From Whitmania pigra (Eukaryota > Annelida > Clitellata > Hirudinida > Haemopidae), in contig JAJTWR010000481.1 in NCBI GenBank assembly GCA_021613335.1, forward strand, positions 2,872,501-2,936,500: a stretch of DNA of 64,000 nt. The letters are read 5' to 3'. The translations under genes were made by a program, and so were the position numbers. Below are positions 50,477 to 62,564 of this stretch, in pieces. Each line of letters starts with the position of its first letter. Position 1 is the first letter of the stretch. Below the pieces are notes generated by a model. It saw only the letters and a list, made by a program, of their open reading frames with translations. It was not told the DNA's origin and made no database searches.

Positions 50477-51649
50477 ATATGTGAGAGGCTGCGTCTGTTC
50501 GCTTGACATTTTGCAATTATTGTCTCAAGTTTTCAACTGGTGTAAATCATAGAGATGAGGATGTAAACAAAAATTGTTTTTTTTTTATTATTTTGTAGGA
50601 CCTGAAAGGAATAGGTCACCGGTATGCAGCTCTTAAACTACTACCTTGTACTACCATTAACAACAAGTACTTATACAAAATCATCGTCACAAAAATCGTT
50701 GAATATTATAGTAGTTAGAAACTGCCTAGTGTAGTGGGATGGGTAGGAGTTAGCCATAAAGGGTCAGAGTCAACCACAGGGTTTGGCCGTTTTGACTAGG
50801 GTTAGCCTTGGGTAGAAGCGCTACATAAATGGTAGAACGGTTAAACAGTGCCTTCACATCCTATTTAGAAAGTTTGGCTAAATACATAATTTAATAAACT
50901 TTTCCCTTTAAATATATTTTTATGCTTTTTGTTAGAAATGATTAAGAAATAATTGGAGTAAGTGTTATCATGGAAATTCTAGATTTTTAGTAGGTCAGAC
51001 AGATTAAGGCAATTAAATTTGTCCTTGTTAGAAGCTAATTCTAGCATCAAAGTGATTTTTTGGTGAATGAATGTCTGGACGTTTTATAAGTCACTTTTAA
51101 AATAAATAATTAATTAAGTATTTGAATTATTTTAATCTTTTATTTGGAATGTAATTGGGTTAGTTAAAAAGTTAACCATAAAATTAACAAAATAAAAATT
51201 TGTTACTTTACTTGTTTGCTAATTTACTTATTTAATAAAAGTTAATAATGGCAATTAAAAATAATGTCAAATAAAAAATTGTATTAAGCCACTTTGAATA
51301 AAGAAGAACGAATACAAAATACATCTAAGCTCTCACTAAATCACAAATATGATTTCAAAACTAGATTATTTTATGAACATTTATGTTATTAACATTATAA
51401 ATTTATTTATTTTTGCAGTCAGGTTGTAATGATTTAAAACGCCTTCTTCAAAAGAAACCCTTTAAAATTGTCCATGCTCATTACCCAAGTTTACTTCATT
51501 AGCAACTACCATCTTTTCATTGCCTTACTCATCTGGAATATTTAATCTCTCTTGGAAGGTCGTTGAAAACTACTATTAAGCAGAATCTGCATTTAATTCA
51601 TAACCTACAGCAACAATTCCAAAGCTAATCGATGTTGTGCAAAGCATTG
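50477..51649. other. Non-coding stretch
   Basis: AT-rich sequence without supported genes, downstream of the minus-strand gene cluster. Nothing further seen. Confidence 0.5.
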
Positions 51650-52130
51650 TCAAAATTTCATTATATTGCAATTCTTTTGGCCTTCTAATGGTGCAAAGAC
51701 GCACTTGGCAGTCACCAAATTTTGGCAGCTGGGAATGTAGCAGAATCCAAAATGGTCTTGCCTGTCGAATTGGTGCTAAAAGAGATTTAATCACGAAATG
51801 GTCAAAACCGTTATATTTGCAATAAAAATGCATTTTATAATAAACAAAAATTGTTAATTCTTTAATATTTATTAAATAATTATTTTTATTTATTATGTTT
51901 ATTATTCTCACTTTTTCATTTCCACAAGAATGGCCTTAATGTCATTTTCGATATAATGCCCAGTTTTTTTCGGACTTGCAAAAATTTTGATACATTGGCC
52001 AAGATCAATAGAATAATAAAATCTTTTGTTATACATGGGAACTTTTACCATCGCATTGTAGCAGCTTAATACCCACGTCCTCCAGATATTTCCAGATATT
52101 GATGATAAAAACAAAACATGAACAAATGTA
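51650..52130 (-). pseudogene. Cys-cluster family copy 1, frameshifted
   Basis: The terminal exon 51650-51775 is intact, with acceptor TTTTAG: HQFDRQDHFGFCYIPSCQNL, then VTAKCVFAPLEGQ and a stop. It shares the FGC-x5-C-x6-C-x-F pattern of its neighbours. The middle exon region (about 51912-52110) is split over two frames: KYLEDVGIKLLQCDGKSSHV in one, then YNKRFYYSIDLGQCIKIF and ENDIKAILVEMKK in another. The donor AAA AA/GTGAGA is one base out of phase with the terminal exon, and no acceptor precedes the middle exon. Two or more lesions make it a likely pseudogene, unless the assembly is in error. No signal-peptide exon was found. Confidence 0.6.
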
Positions 52131-52827
52131 TGAATTTCGAGTAGAAAATATATAAATTAAATATTTATATGTTGTTAAGAAATAATTTTTCAATGACTCC
52201 TCAACCGAACTTTCCGGGTCTCCTGAGCTATTGTGGTAACCAATTAATCGATTATAAGCTTTTACTTTAACAAATTTAACAAAGCTTTTAGTCATAACGT
52301 TTCATAAATTCTCCTCTCCTAATCTTAAAAATATTGTGACAACAAGTGACTTCAGCATCTTTAACATCCAAATTTTATAAAGTTCGAATATTTTGGGATT
52401 GCTGAAGACGTTAGTTATCGTTGTGCCCACATCACAGTTATTAATAAATCAGACAAGTTGCAGACTCAGTTATGAGTTTTGATTCAAGAACTGTTAAAAA
52501 TAATTTTAATAACTGTTACTATTTTCAAACAGACAACTTAATTTTAATTTCCGAATCAACTGAAGCTTTTATTTCCTCAAAAAATTGAGGTCGTTAAAGG
52601 CAAAATTAACATCTAAATCTAAAATGGATCGTTAAGCTACATAGATCCATCTTAACTAAACTAATATCTTGATGTTCTAAAAAATTCAAAATCAAAATCA
52701 GTTTTCTATATTCTTCCGAAGAAGTAGTTGGTCACCACTAAATTTTGGCATAGAATGAAGCTGCATTCAAACCCGATATGGAGGCCAGTTGCTTGGACTG
52801 AAATGTTAATGAGTGTAAAATATCTTT

Positions 52828-53699
52828 TTAATATTCGAATAACTTAAAAAATGAAACAAACTCTATTGGGTAAAAGGCGCATAGCAATATTGTGTCTCCA
52901 TAACAGTCTGGATCGACACTGCAGCCGAATTTTATCTGAGAACCTCTGGCGAACTGCAAATGTGCAATAACAAGTTATGTAAGTTGTGATAACTAATCAA
53001 ATATTTAATAAAATAAGTTTGATAAAACAAATTTAGTAAAATAAATTCAATAAAATATTCAAACTTAATTTGAATTATAATAACACACGGTAAAATCATG
53101 ATTTACATAAATAAATAAAGAAGTTGAAATAAAGAAGTTACTGTTAATGATTTAATTACAATTTTAACAAATGAATAAGTAAATAAATAAACAAATGGAA
53201 GAGAAAAAAATAAATGAGATTACTCGAAAGCTCTTCCATCTGTCTGCAAAACCTTTAAAGGCTTCACGCATTTTACCATCATGATAGGGGACTCCTTTTC
53301 CTAATTCCAATATTACTCCAAAATTATCCTGCTTCGACCTTTCCACCCATCCATTTCCAACCTCGTAATGAGGTGATTGTGCGTGTGGAAAGGGACACTT
53401 CCAGTAGGATGCCGATCGAAGATCCAGGGAATATTCATTGTCGTATTGCTTAACAAATACAATGCTATCATTTAAACTATTAACCAAAACATCTTAAAAC
53501 TAGTAAATTGAAATCAGTATCTTGATCTCAAGTTAATAAATAATTAAAAATAATTTTTTTCTGTTTTGTGAACGTTTTCGATAACAAATACTAAGTCCAA
53601 CTATATTTGGATGGGCAGATTTCATTTGATTCAAAATATCCTGAAACATGTCAGGAGTTAAAGCGTAGGGCTTCTGCCCTGGAACTGCTGGGCGGGGAC
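52828..53699 (-). CDS. Cys-cluster family copy 2, 5' exon not found
   Basis: Three exons are supported on the minus strand: 53699-53592 (PGQKPYALTPDMFQDILNQM, then KSAHPNIVGL), 53492-53224 (KQYDNEYSLDLRSASYWKC to ADRWKSFR) and 52953-52828 (FARGSQIKFGCSVDPDC, then TILLCAFYPIEF and a stop). Phases agree (phase 1 between the first two, phase 0 before the last). The first listed exon opens with an acceptor (TTTCAG), so a further 5' exon with ATG and signal peptide is expected upstream. A LINE fragment occupies 53777-54330 there. The helix-then-FGC...C...C layout resembles a reduced CAP (CRISP/SCP) domain, but the assignment is tentative. No stop interrupts the exons. Confidence 0.6.
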
Positions 53700-53776
53700 C
53701 TGAAATAAATATTAATAAACATTTTTAAAGCAGAAATAAATACTAACGCAAGATTTGTTAGAGTTGTTTAAATAAA

Positions 53777-54330
53777 AGCTCAGTGAATGTGGGATTGAAA
53801 GCAAACTATTACATTGGCTGATAAACTGGTTGACAGATAGGAGACAGAAGGTAGGCATGGGAGGAATTTATTCAGAGTTGCAACCAGTGCTTAGCGGCGT
53901 CCCACAGGGATCGGTGCTTGGACCTGTGCTGTTCTGCATATATATAAATGATCTGGATGATGGCATAAGATCTAAATTATCCAAGTTTGCTGACGACACC
54001 AAAGTAGCAAGAAGTGTCAGCAAGCAAGAAAATGTGGATAAACTTCAGGAAGACCTTAACAAGTTATTCAAATGGGCAGAAGATTGGCAGATGCTTTTCA
54101 ACGTAGACAAATGCTCCATTAAGCGTATGGGGTGCAGAAACACAAAAGTTGAATATGTATTTGGAGGAGGCATTCTGAAGCAGTCTAATCATGAAAGAGA
54201 TCTGTAAAAGAAAGAGAGTAATAATGCAGAACAATGGAAAAGCATCTCTACAGTGCATGGAAGTTACTAAAAAAGCAAAAAGAGTACTTGGAATTATAAA
54301 GAGAACAGTGGTGAGTAGGGACAAGGATTA
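53777..54330 (+). mobile_element. Non-LTR (LINE) reverse transcriptase fragment
   Basis: The frame encodes LSECGIESKLLHWLINWLTD, GVPQGSVLGPVLFCIYINDL and the catalytic-motif segment KLSKFADDTKVARSV, then LNKLFKWAEDWQMLFNVDKC. This is the palm region of a CR1/Jockey-like reverse transcriptase, with the FADD active site. After 54207 the frame shifts and resumes with KKAKRVLGIIKRT near 54265. The endonuclease domain, 5' part and 3' tail are missing, so it is a dead 5'- and 3'-truncated fragment. It lies just upstream of Cys-cluster copy 2. Confidence 0.85.
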
Positions 54331-54589
54331 ATTAGAAAAATTTAAGATTTACTTAAGTAAATAAGGTTATTAGGACTAAAAAGAATGGTTATTACACAGA
54401 TCTAGGTCTTCTTAACCACTATAAATAGTTGTTGTGTTATGTTAAATATTAATTCATATTTTTAGAGTCGCTAAAATTATGATTGGAAAAGTTTGCTCAT
54501 TTTCATCATTTAAAAGTTTGTGACAAAATGAATACTAACTGTAGGGGATGGGAGGACGAAGTGTTTGAAAAATAGGACTAAAATTAGTT

Positions 54590-54795
54590 ATAAAAAAATA
54601 TTAGTTATAAAAATATATTAAAAAAAATAATATAAAAAAATATTAGTTATAAAAATATATTTAAAAAAATAATATAAAAAAATATTAGTTATAAAAATAT
54701 ATTAAAAAAAATAATATAAAAAAATATTAGTTATAAAAATATATTAAAAAAAATAATATAAAAAAATATTAGTTATAAAAAAATATTAGTCATAA
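54590..54795. repeat. 42-bp AT-only minisatellite
   Basis: The string TTAGTTATAAAAATATATT recurs at 54601, 54643, 54685 and 54727, exactly 42 bp apart, with a further partial unit at 54769. Copies are almost identical, so amplification is recent. Confidence 0.93.
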
Positions 54796-54996
54796 TAAAA
54801 ATATTATTTGTATCAAAAATATTGGTTATGATAAAATATTATTTATGATAAAAATTAAAATTAAAATTTCTTATATTTCCTCACTTGAATTTGTCGGGCC
54901 AAATATTTGTTTTATTTATATTTGAAATCATTGACATCAATTTATTTAAAGATAATAAAAAAAATTTTATTAATTTATTTTTCTAAAAACATGTAG

Positions 54997-55730
54997 TTAC
55001 TTGTCAAAGGCGCAGCTTAGGACGACTTTTTGATTTGGACAGCTTGCGTTGTAAGCACAGCCGAATACTGTTGAATTTCTTATCTTCAAATAATATTTCG
55101 AAATTGAATTGATCGGATTTCATTGATACTAACGAATAATAAACATCGATAATAACCGAATAAATATTGTTCGACGACTATTACCTTTTCAATGAAATCT
55201 GTGTTGTCTACCCAGGTCTCGACAATGTTTTCCATACTGTAAGTCGATTCTTGGCCACTGATCATAATGCCGACGTTGTCTGGTCTGGTTTTCCCTTTTT
55301 CAATATTCATTGCTAGTACGGTTTTGTGGTAGAAGCAGTCAGGGTAAAAAGTAGCTTCTCTGTCCATTTGGGTATCATGTCTCTTGAAATGAAGACAATG
55401 TATTAATGAATGATTGAATGGTCGATATTTGAATAGTCTTAGATAAATTAAGAAAAAAATGTCTCAACAATTGCTGACTTTAGCCTAATTAAAAAAATTA
55501 AACATAAATAAATTTCAAAATAAGCATATTATCGTACACATTGTCAAAGACATGATAATTTAAAACAATAAATTAATGTTCGAATTACATACTATTAAAC
55601 GGTTTTTAGATTGCAAAATTTCTCTAATGTTCGATATTGTTCTTGTATCAACAACAGTTCCTAAAGTTTGGCCAGAAGCCAACAAAGGAAGTATGATCAA
55701 TAACGCTAAAATCAGATAACCGCCTGCCAT
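54997..55730 (-). CDS. Small secreted Cys-containing protein (CAP-like?), complete
   Basis: This is the only complete member of the cluster: exons 55730-55593, 55382-55185 and 55083-54997, all phase 0, giving 140 residues. The start MAGGYLILALLIILPLLASG is a clear signal peptide; an in-frame ATG 78 nt upstream would put 26 residues ahead of it and is less likely. The mature part is one helix (TISNIREILQSK), a Cys (YPDC), a segment DNVGIMISG, a second helix (ENIVETWVDNTDFIEK) and the C-terminal IRNSTVFGCAYNASCPNQK and VVLSCAFDK. The layout helix, Cys, G-x-x, helix, GC-x5-C, hydrophobic strand with Cys matches a shortened CAP (venom allergen/SCP) domain, but the catalytic-like His and Glu of CAP are not evident. 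I infer an extracellular protein; function unknown. Confidence 0.7.
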
Positions 55731-57520
55731 TTTCGAGACGAGAGCGTCTTGCTCTGAGCTCCCTTTAAATACTGAGTCATCCTTAATAACTTTTAATAGC
55801 AACTCCATTCATTCAGAGATAATGATGATTTAATGACCACGAGTGTTATTTTTTTGCTTGTTTAAAGGCATTTTATTATTATTAAATAATAACACTATCG
55901 GAAAATCCTATTCATCTTTCGATAAAATGTCTTCTTCCTTGGATATGAGTTCACAGTACTATTAAATTTGCTTTTGTTAAATGCCTTAGGAGCAATTATT
56001 TCGTTCCCATGTTCAAGCAACTATTTAGTCGATTGAGAATTTTATCTAATTGGACTTGTCAGCTTAGTGATAATAAAACATGTCTACATTAAATTATAAC
56101 ATAATTTGTTTTTTTTTAAATTTATTCTATTGTTTCCATTTCAGATGACAATTAATGTTTGCTAAATTAAAGTGCTAGTGAATCACAGTTATACAATACA
56201 ATGGCAAATAGCATCAGAAGTGTAAATGCTTTACTTTTTATCCTTTTATTCAAAACTTCATATTTTTACATTGCAACTTTTTTGACGTTTGTTAAAAATA
56301 TAATTTATAATTTAGTTTTAAAACATTTTATAAACTATCTGCATTAAGTTAAATAAGAAAACACAATTTTTCCTAAATTCCTAAAGAAGGTTAAATTCAA
56401 TCCGTAACCACACGAAATTAATTCATGTGATAAAAGGCACATAAAAACGTGCACTGGAATTAAAATAGCATCTTACATCTTACACGTCTGCATTCCTGGC
56501 ATTCAAAGACAGACGACGCCACCTAAAACATGAAAGAGAAGCAATTGCTTTTCATTTTTTAAGAACGGCATTGAATCATTACTGCCATCCAACAAATATT
56601 AATTGGAACACGCGAGTAATTGCGTCAATGTGGCATTTATCGTCTTTTTCATTCAACGATTTAATGATCGCAAATGTTCTGTTTGCGTCGATTGAAGTAT
56701 TTAAAAACCCCATTTCGTACTCTTAGAAATAAATAGTCACCTAATTGAGGTAATTTGTTTCTTAAAATGTTAACGGAACTTGCTAATTAGGTGACTTTAG
56801 TAATTTTTATTAATATTAAAGTGGATGTATATTTATAACATTAAAAATTGTCTTGAATAATTAAAAATTGAAGTGAACAAATTATTAAAATTATTACATT
56901 AAAATACGATTAGTGATTTAAACTGGAAAAATAAATCTCATGTTTCATTCATTTAATTAATTATTAATTATTAAATAACAAATTAACTTTTAAAGTTGAA
57001 GTCAGTTATGGATTTACAAAAGACGAAAAGAAAGGTAATTAAAAATGAAAATAAAAAATTTCATTCTTAGCATCATAATTTTTAAAATTTTATTTTTAAT
57101 CGTAATTTTTTTTAATACCGTTGTTACACAATTTTAAACTCCGAATAAAATCTTGAGAGTTCTGATATTTTCTACGTACTGATATTCTCCTACACACCCT
57201 TTCGATCGGGTAAATAAATAGATAAATAAAACTATTTTCCAAACAAATCAAGAATCTATTACTAATGAACTTATGAAACTTTCTTTAGAAAAGTCTGACT
57301 GGTGCCTCAATTATGCTTTCAACAAACCCCAGCATCCTCTTTTGCAATGATGTACATCCTTTTTCTCACCAATCTTTATCATTAATAATCAATTGCCAGT
57401 AATAACTATCGTAATTTTATTTTTAAATATGTTACCAATATTGAATCATTAAAATCAATATTGTTATCTGGTATAAATCAAATTCCCAAAAATTTAAAAA
57501 AAGGTCTAAAAAATATTATA
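55731..57520. other. Upstream region of the complete cluster gene; no other gene seen
   Basis: About 55985-56060 contains TTTCGTTCCCATGTTCAAGC and then TAATTGGA, matched by CTCGTTCCCATGCTCAAGTA and TAATTGGA at about 60920-60985. This shared block upstream of two cluster members could be part of the duplicated unit or a promoter. The remainder is AT-rich and unassigned. Confidence 0.45.
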
Positions 57521-57620
57521 TTAACGGTTTTGAAATGTGAAAGAATGAAGCAAAATCATGTATAAATGGCAGTTTGGGTCAGCACTGCAGCCGAATTGTA
57601 TTAGAATATTTCTTGTTCAC
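57521..57620 (-). pseudogene. Cys-cluster family copy 4, isolated terminal exon
   Basis: The frame encodes QFGCSADPNCHLYMILLHSF and then TFQNR with a stop. It keeps the FGC-x5-C spacing, but the third Cys is replaced by His. The acceptor (TTTTGTAG at about 57621) is out of phase with this frame and leads to an immediate TGA, and no middle or first exon was found upstream before the Foldback insertion at 57716. It is a relic. Confidence 0.5.
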
Positions 57621-57715
57621 CTACAAAACTGAGATAGTTGTTTTAGTTGTTTAGTTGTTTTGGCTTTTGTTGTTGTTGCTGTTGGTGATGTCGTTCAAGG
57701 TGATGACTTGAAGGC

Positions 57716-58545
57716 GGCACCCCGTCATAACAGCCCGGCGACAAAATAGCCCCGCCAAAATAGCCCCGTCGAAACAGCCCCGTCAAAACAGCCCCGTCAA
57801 AACAGCCCCGTCAAAAATAGCCCAGGACAAAACAGCCCCGTCAAAATAGCCCAGGACAAAACAGCCCCGACAAAACAGCCTCGTCAAAACAGAGGTAATA
57901 TTGGTTCATTGTGGATTTTTTACATGTTCACATGACGTGATGATAAGGTGAGTCCGATAAGGTGATTCATTTTGTGTGGCTCGAATATGTTGTACGTCAG
58001 TCGATAACATAGATTAAATTCCAATTCAATACCTTCATGTACATATTGCAACTCAGGGAAGGATCACAAGAAATTAGACGATCAAAGGAACCTTCGTGAC
58101 TTAATGAGTGTCTGGTAAATTCTCTTTGTGCAGATGGCACATGTTGCTTGTCAATCGATAATTTATATTAAATATCAACTTGAAAAGTCTATGTAAACTA
58201 AGGAAGTAGCCGGAATCTTAATATTTTAGACGATAAATCTTCCACTTAATGAAATTCCGTGATACCAATTAAACTCATAACGGTCATAAAAGCATTCAAA
58301 CCACTAACTTCAATTTGGAATCAGTTATCAGTTAATGTATTCAACTCACAAAGATTTTTTAAAATATATTGACGGAGCTATTTTAACTGGGGCTGTTTTG
58401 CCCTGGGCTACTTTGTCGCCGGGCTATTTTGACAGGGCTATTTTGACGGGATTTTTTCCCGTCCTGGGCTATTTTGTCGCCGGGCTATTTTGACGGGGCT
58501 GTTTTGGCGGGCTATTTTGTCGCCGTGATGTTATGACGGGTCACC
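57716..58545. mobile_element. Foldback-type element, copy 3, with near-perfect 9-bp target duplication
   Basis: The left end is GGCACCCCGTCATAACAGCC, identical to copy 2, and the right end is GTTATGACGGGTCACC. Flanks CTTGAAGGC (57707-57715) and CCTGAAGGC (58546-58554) match at eight of nine bases. The arms (57716-57893 and 58370-58545) are shorter than in copy 2 and the interior is diverged; only about 58275-58370 aligns with the other copies. It sits between two cluster relics. Confidence 0.87.
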
Positions 58546-58704
58546 CCTGAAGGCAGAATTTCTGTTGATCATATGAAGCATTTATTTTCTATAAAACGGA
58601 GATTGTTAAATGGCATGCAATCAAACAGTGCAAAAATACATTTTAACTAAATTAAAAAGTAGTGTTTCAGGAGATTTATTAAAAGCTTTCCTTAAGAAAG
58701 TCTT

Positions 58705-59860
58705 TTACATTTGGGCAAAGACACGTGTAGAAATCACTACCTTTTGACAATTGGGAATGTAACTGCATCCGAATTGGTATGGAGAACTGGTAAACTTGCG
58801 CTAAAACGAATAAATAATTTAAAAAAAATAAACTATCAGTAAAATAAATGAATAAAATTATTTAAAAAAACATTTGTAAATTATAATTATGTATATTTAT
58901 TTGTAAAATAGGCATCAGCAATTAATTTGAACAAATGATGAGATTTTCTTGATGTCGTTTTATAATTGATTACATTAAATAAATATTTAGCTCCACATGT
59001 TGGAAATGCTATTTGCTAGCACTTAGTTATTAAATTAGGACCGAGAAATTCATTAAATATTAAATCAAATATTTTTATATCTGCGTTACAAAGGTATTAT
59101 AAGTAATTCTCACATTTTTCATTCCACTTAAAATGACGTAATGGTCAGAATTGATTTGACTAGACAGGGCATATTGACTATAGACATTCATCTTCTAAGT
59201 AAGCGCTTATAGTCTTGAGAAAAAATAAACATGGGAAGCTATTCATTTTTTTAAATAATCAGTTATTTATTATAATTATTGAATATTTAGACTAAGATTA
59301 ACTTAATAAATAGGTTACTCTTTTTGTGATGGAAGTGAATAAAACATTAATTGACAATCTGATATAATGTACTAATATTTTATTTAACACTCACCAGACC
59401 AAATGACTTTTGGCATAACTGTTCATTACACCCGTGTATTTATGTGGCCCTAAAATAATAACAATGAAAATAAATAAAGCTGATTTTTGTTTTAAATTTC
59501 AGAATTTAGAAATAAACTAATTAAAGAATAGCAAAATTTCTCCAATAAAAAATCAATAAAGTCTAAAGTTTTAAGTCTTAGTTTCATAAATTGTCTAAAT
59601 ATAAATTTATTAAAAAGATTAATCTAAGATTGGAGATGGTGTAGGAACTGGGTTTGGAATGTTTGGGTTTAGGATCCATCAAGTCGAACCGAAATTTAAT
59701 TATTTAGTTAAATGTATTAAAGGTAATTTTTAATGAGGTGAACAGATAACAAATCTAAACATGTTGGGATGGGCAAGTCTCAATTGATCCAAAATATCCT
59801 GAAACATTTCCCAAGTCTAAGCATAAGGCTTGGGTCTGCTGCATGAAACTGGAACCAAAA
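58705..59860 (-). pseudogene. Cys-cluster family copy 5, decayed
   Basis: The terminal exon 58800-58705 is open and in phase (RKFTSSPYQFGCSYIPNCQK, then VVISTRVFAQM and a stop), but the third Cys of the family is Arg. The first recognisable exon, about 59850-59745, is homologous to that of copy 2 (RPKPYA, stop, TWEMFQDILDQLRLAHPN), and the stop is an in-frame TAG. In between, 59450-59395 is a possible remnant exon (TGVMNSYAKSHLVW) with plausible splice sites. The TAG makes the gene non-functional as read. Confidence 0.55.
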
Positions 59861-60209
59861 TAATGATTATAAAAAATAAAATCATGACGAAATTTCTTTA
59901 ATGATTATTTAATAAAATAATTGGAATAAAAATATTAACAATTACATTGGTTGTAATTATCTATTGTAGGGGCACGAGTAGTTGCTGCAAGAAGGGTTGG
60001 ATGTGTTATTAGAGATTATGGACTGAAATTTTCAAGCATATTTTATTTAATACGCTAAACAAAAATGCAATTGCTTAAATGTTATTCTGTGAAAAATTAT
60101 CTGGTTAAGATTTATCTGATAATGTGCCTGAAAAGTACTAATTTTAGAATGGAATTTTGAAAAATGTTGTTATTTTAGTTTTAATTTTTAATGTTTTTTT
60201 TACAATTCA

Positions 60210-60289
60210 CTAACTTACACAGCTTAAAATGTCCCATTCCGAATCACAATTTGTGTTGACAGCGCATCCGTAATCAGTTGAGTCTTGAA
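60210..60289 (-). pseudogene. Cys-cluster family copy 6, isolated terminal exon
   Basis: The frame encodes IQDSTDYGCAVNTNCDSEWD and ILSCVS with a stop, keeping all three cysteines. The acceptor expected before the Ile codon is lost; the only nearby AG would change the phase. No middle exon was recognised upstream. Confidence 0.5.
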
Positions 60290-62494
60290 TTTTTAAATAT
60301 GATAATTTTTATTTATTTACAACGTATTCTACTTATTATGATGTTTATAGTTTTAAACATTAATAACGTCACTAAAATATCGGGGAAATATTTTGTAGCA
60401 TTCATTTAATAAATCTAAATAATTATTTCTCTTTAGATGCACACCATTTATTGATTTTTGTGAATAAAACTAATCTTGGAAGAGTGGAATAACCATTCTA
60501 AGAAAACTTTTGTCGTTGGCCCACATTTCGGCATTTAATTTCAAAGCTTATTTCTAGATTTTTACTGAACAACATTTAAGCAATAGCATTTTTGTTTAGC
60601 GTATTAAAAAAATATGCTTGAAATTTAAAAAGCAAAAAAGCTATAAGCAGACGACTTTTTGCTATTCTCTAGGAAGACAACAAATTGGAATTAAGTTCCT
60701 TTTAAAAACTTTCTCTATTAATCGGCCATCTTAATCACCTTAGTTTGTAATGATTTAACGATAAAAAGCGGATTCTTTCGAGACATTCCCGGTTTAAAAA
60801 TTGTAATTTTCAGAAAATTCTACTTGTCCACGTTTTGAGAAAATGACTTCCTTTTGCAAAAATAAATATACAACATTGTTTAATTCATTTTTTGGTTAAG
60901 TGCGTCATTAAGAACGATTATCTCGTTCCCATGCTCAAGTAACTGATCGAATATGAGAACTTTTAAGTAATTGGATGCAACGGATTAATAAGATTAATGA
61001 GAACTTGAGAACGTAGATGTTTGTTTTGGGCCTAAAAAAAAGTTCATGACTTCTTTAGATTAAGCTTGAACGACAAATAGTTTTTCATTGTAAATGAGTG
61101 ACAATTGAATTTATCTAACGAGGCATATATTTTTTTTTAAATTTAAATTACAAACAGGTTAAGAATCAAATCGGCCTTAATCATGGGATTGAAAATACAT
61201 GCAACATTTGTAATATTTTTATCGCTCATAAACAAACGAAAACTTTTTGGAACCTTTAAATTTATTTAAATGGCATTTAATAAATAATATAAAATGCTAA
61301 AGTCAAGCTTACCCGCATTTGTAACCACATGTTTCTCATGTTTAAATATTTAATAAATGATATCAAGCAAGACAAATGTTTATTTGTTTCTTATTGAAAC
61401 TTTAATTAATGCTTGGTGTTGACCTTTTCTCGAAGACTAAGGTCAGAAGAACAAGTTGTTATTGTTGCTTGTGACAACATTTGATGGTTATGGTGAAGGT
61501 GATGGTGTTAGAACTCAGATGAACCAATTCCTTAAAAAAAGATTCGTGTTATTTTCAACAAAGTCTTCCTTTAAAATAAACTCATTACATCTCCCGATTA
61601 AAGAGATCTTGAATAAACTTTGTCAATTATTTTGAGCAGGTGATGTATAAAACAGCTTTATCTATAAAATAACTAACTACCAAATACAACAAACCATTAT
61701 ACTTATTTATGCGTTCCGTTGCAGTTGCAGGAATTGTTGTTGTTTGTAAAAAGTTTTTTAGTTTGATCTTTAAACATTTCAACGCAAGTTAACGCAAGGG
61801 GCTTGCGTTTGTTAGATTTTACATCTAAAATAAAGACATTAATTACATTAGTTTTACTTTTAAAAAACTAATTTAATTTTTTTTTAAATTTTAAAATCCT
61901 CTCAAAAACAATCAGATTGTAACCAACGATATGTCAATGTGGCAGTTGTGAAAATACGATATGGTAACGAATTATAGTCGTTAGGATGTTGAGTCCAATG
62001 CTGTGCAAGGTCAGATCTGAAAGCTGGTTAAGGGATGAACTTTAATTGCCAGGACATGTTAGTTAAATAAAATAATCATTTGAATCTAATTTTTTTTTTT
62101 ACTTTGTGTAGGCACCACAGCTACACTTTATTATACTATTTTTTAATATTTTCTGATAAATATTAATGTTATATTATCCGATCAATAAACTTAAACTCCC
62201 ACTACCGTGTCCTGTTAAATATTCTTTATGTTTTTATAATTTAAAATTTAAAGTTTTTGACGTTAACAACTCTTTAAGTTTTAAAATTACAAATCCTGGA
62301 AAAAAGATCACTTAAAACTGACTAACAATCTGCTGACGCATTCGGCTTTCTAGCTATATTTATTATAACATATGTATTATATATAATTTTGTAACAAATA
62401 ATCTGTATATCTATTGTTTAATAAATTCTTTACGACTAGTCATTAGGAGTTTTTTAAAGCCAACTTTGACTAGGTATTATGTAAAAGTTAACAG
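60290..62494. other. Non-coding, very AT-rich stretch within the cluster
   Basis: Apart from the block at about 60920-60985 shared with the region upstream of the complete cluster gene, nothing is supported. Confidence 0.45.
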
Positions 62495-62564
62495 TTAACT
62501 TTTAAAGACACAGCTTAAGACGTTCGTTGGAGCTGGATGACAATACGGATTGTAAACTCGCAAT
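62495..62564 (-). pseudogene. Cys-cluster family copy 7, frameshifted terminal exon
   Basis: The frame gives VYNPYCHPAPTNVLSCVFKS and a stop, matching the second and third Cys positions and the LSC-x-F ending. The first Cys (codons Asp-Cys-Glu-Phe) is found only in a neighbouring frame, so a frameshift separates the two halves. No other exon was found. Confidence 0.4.
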
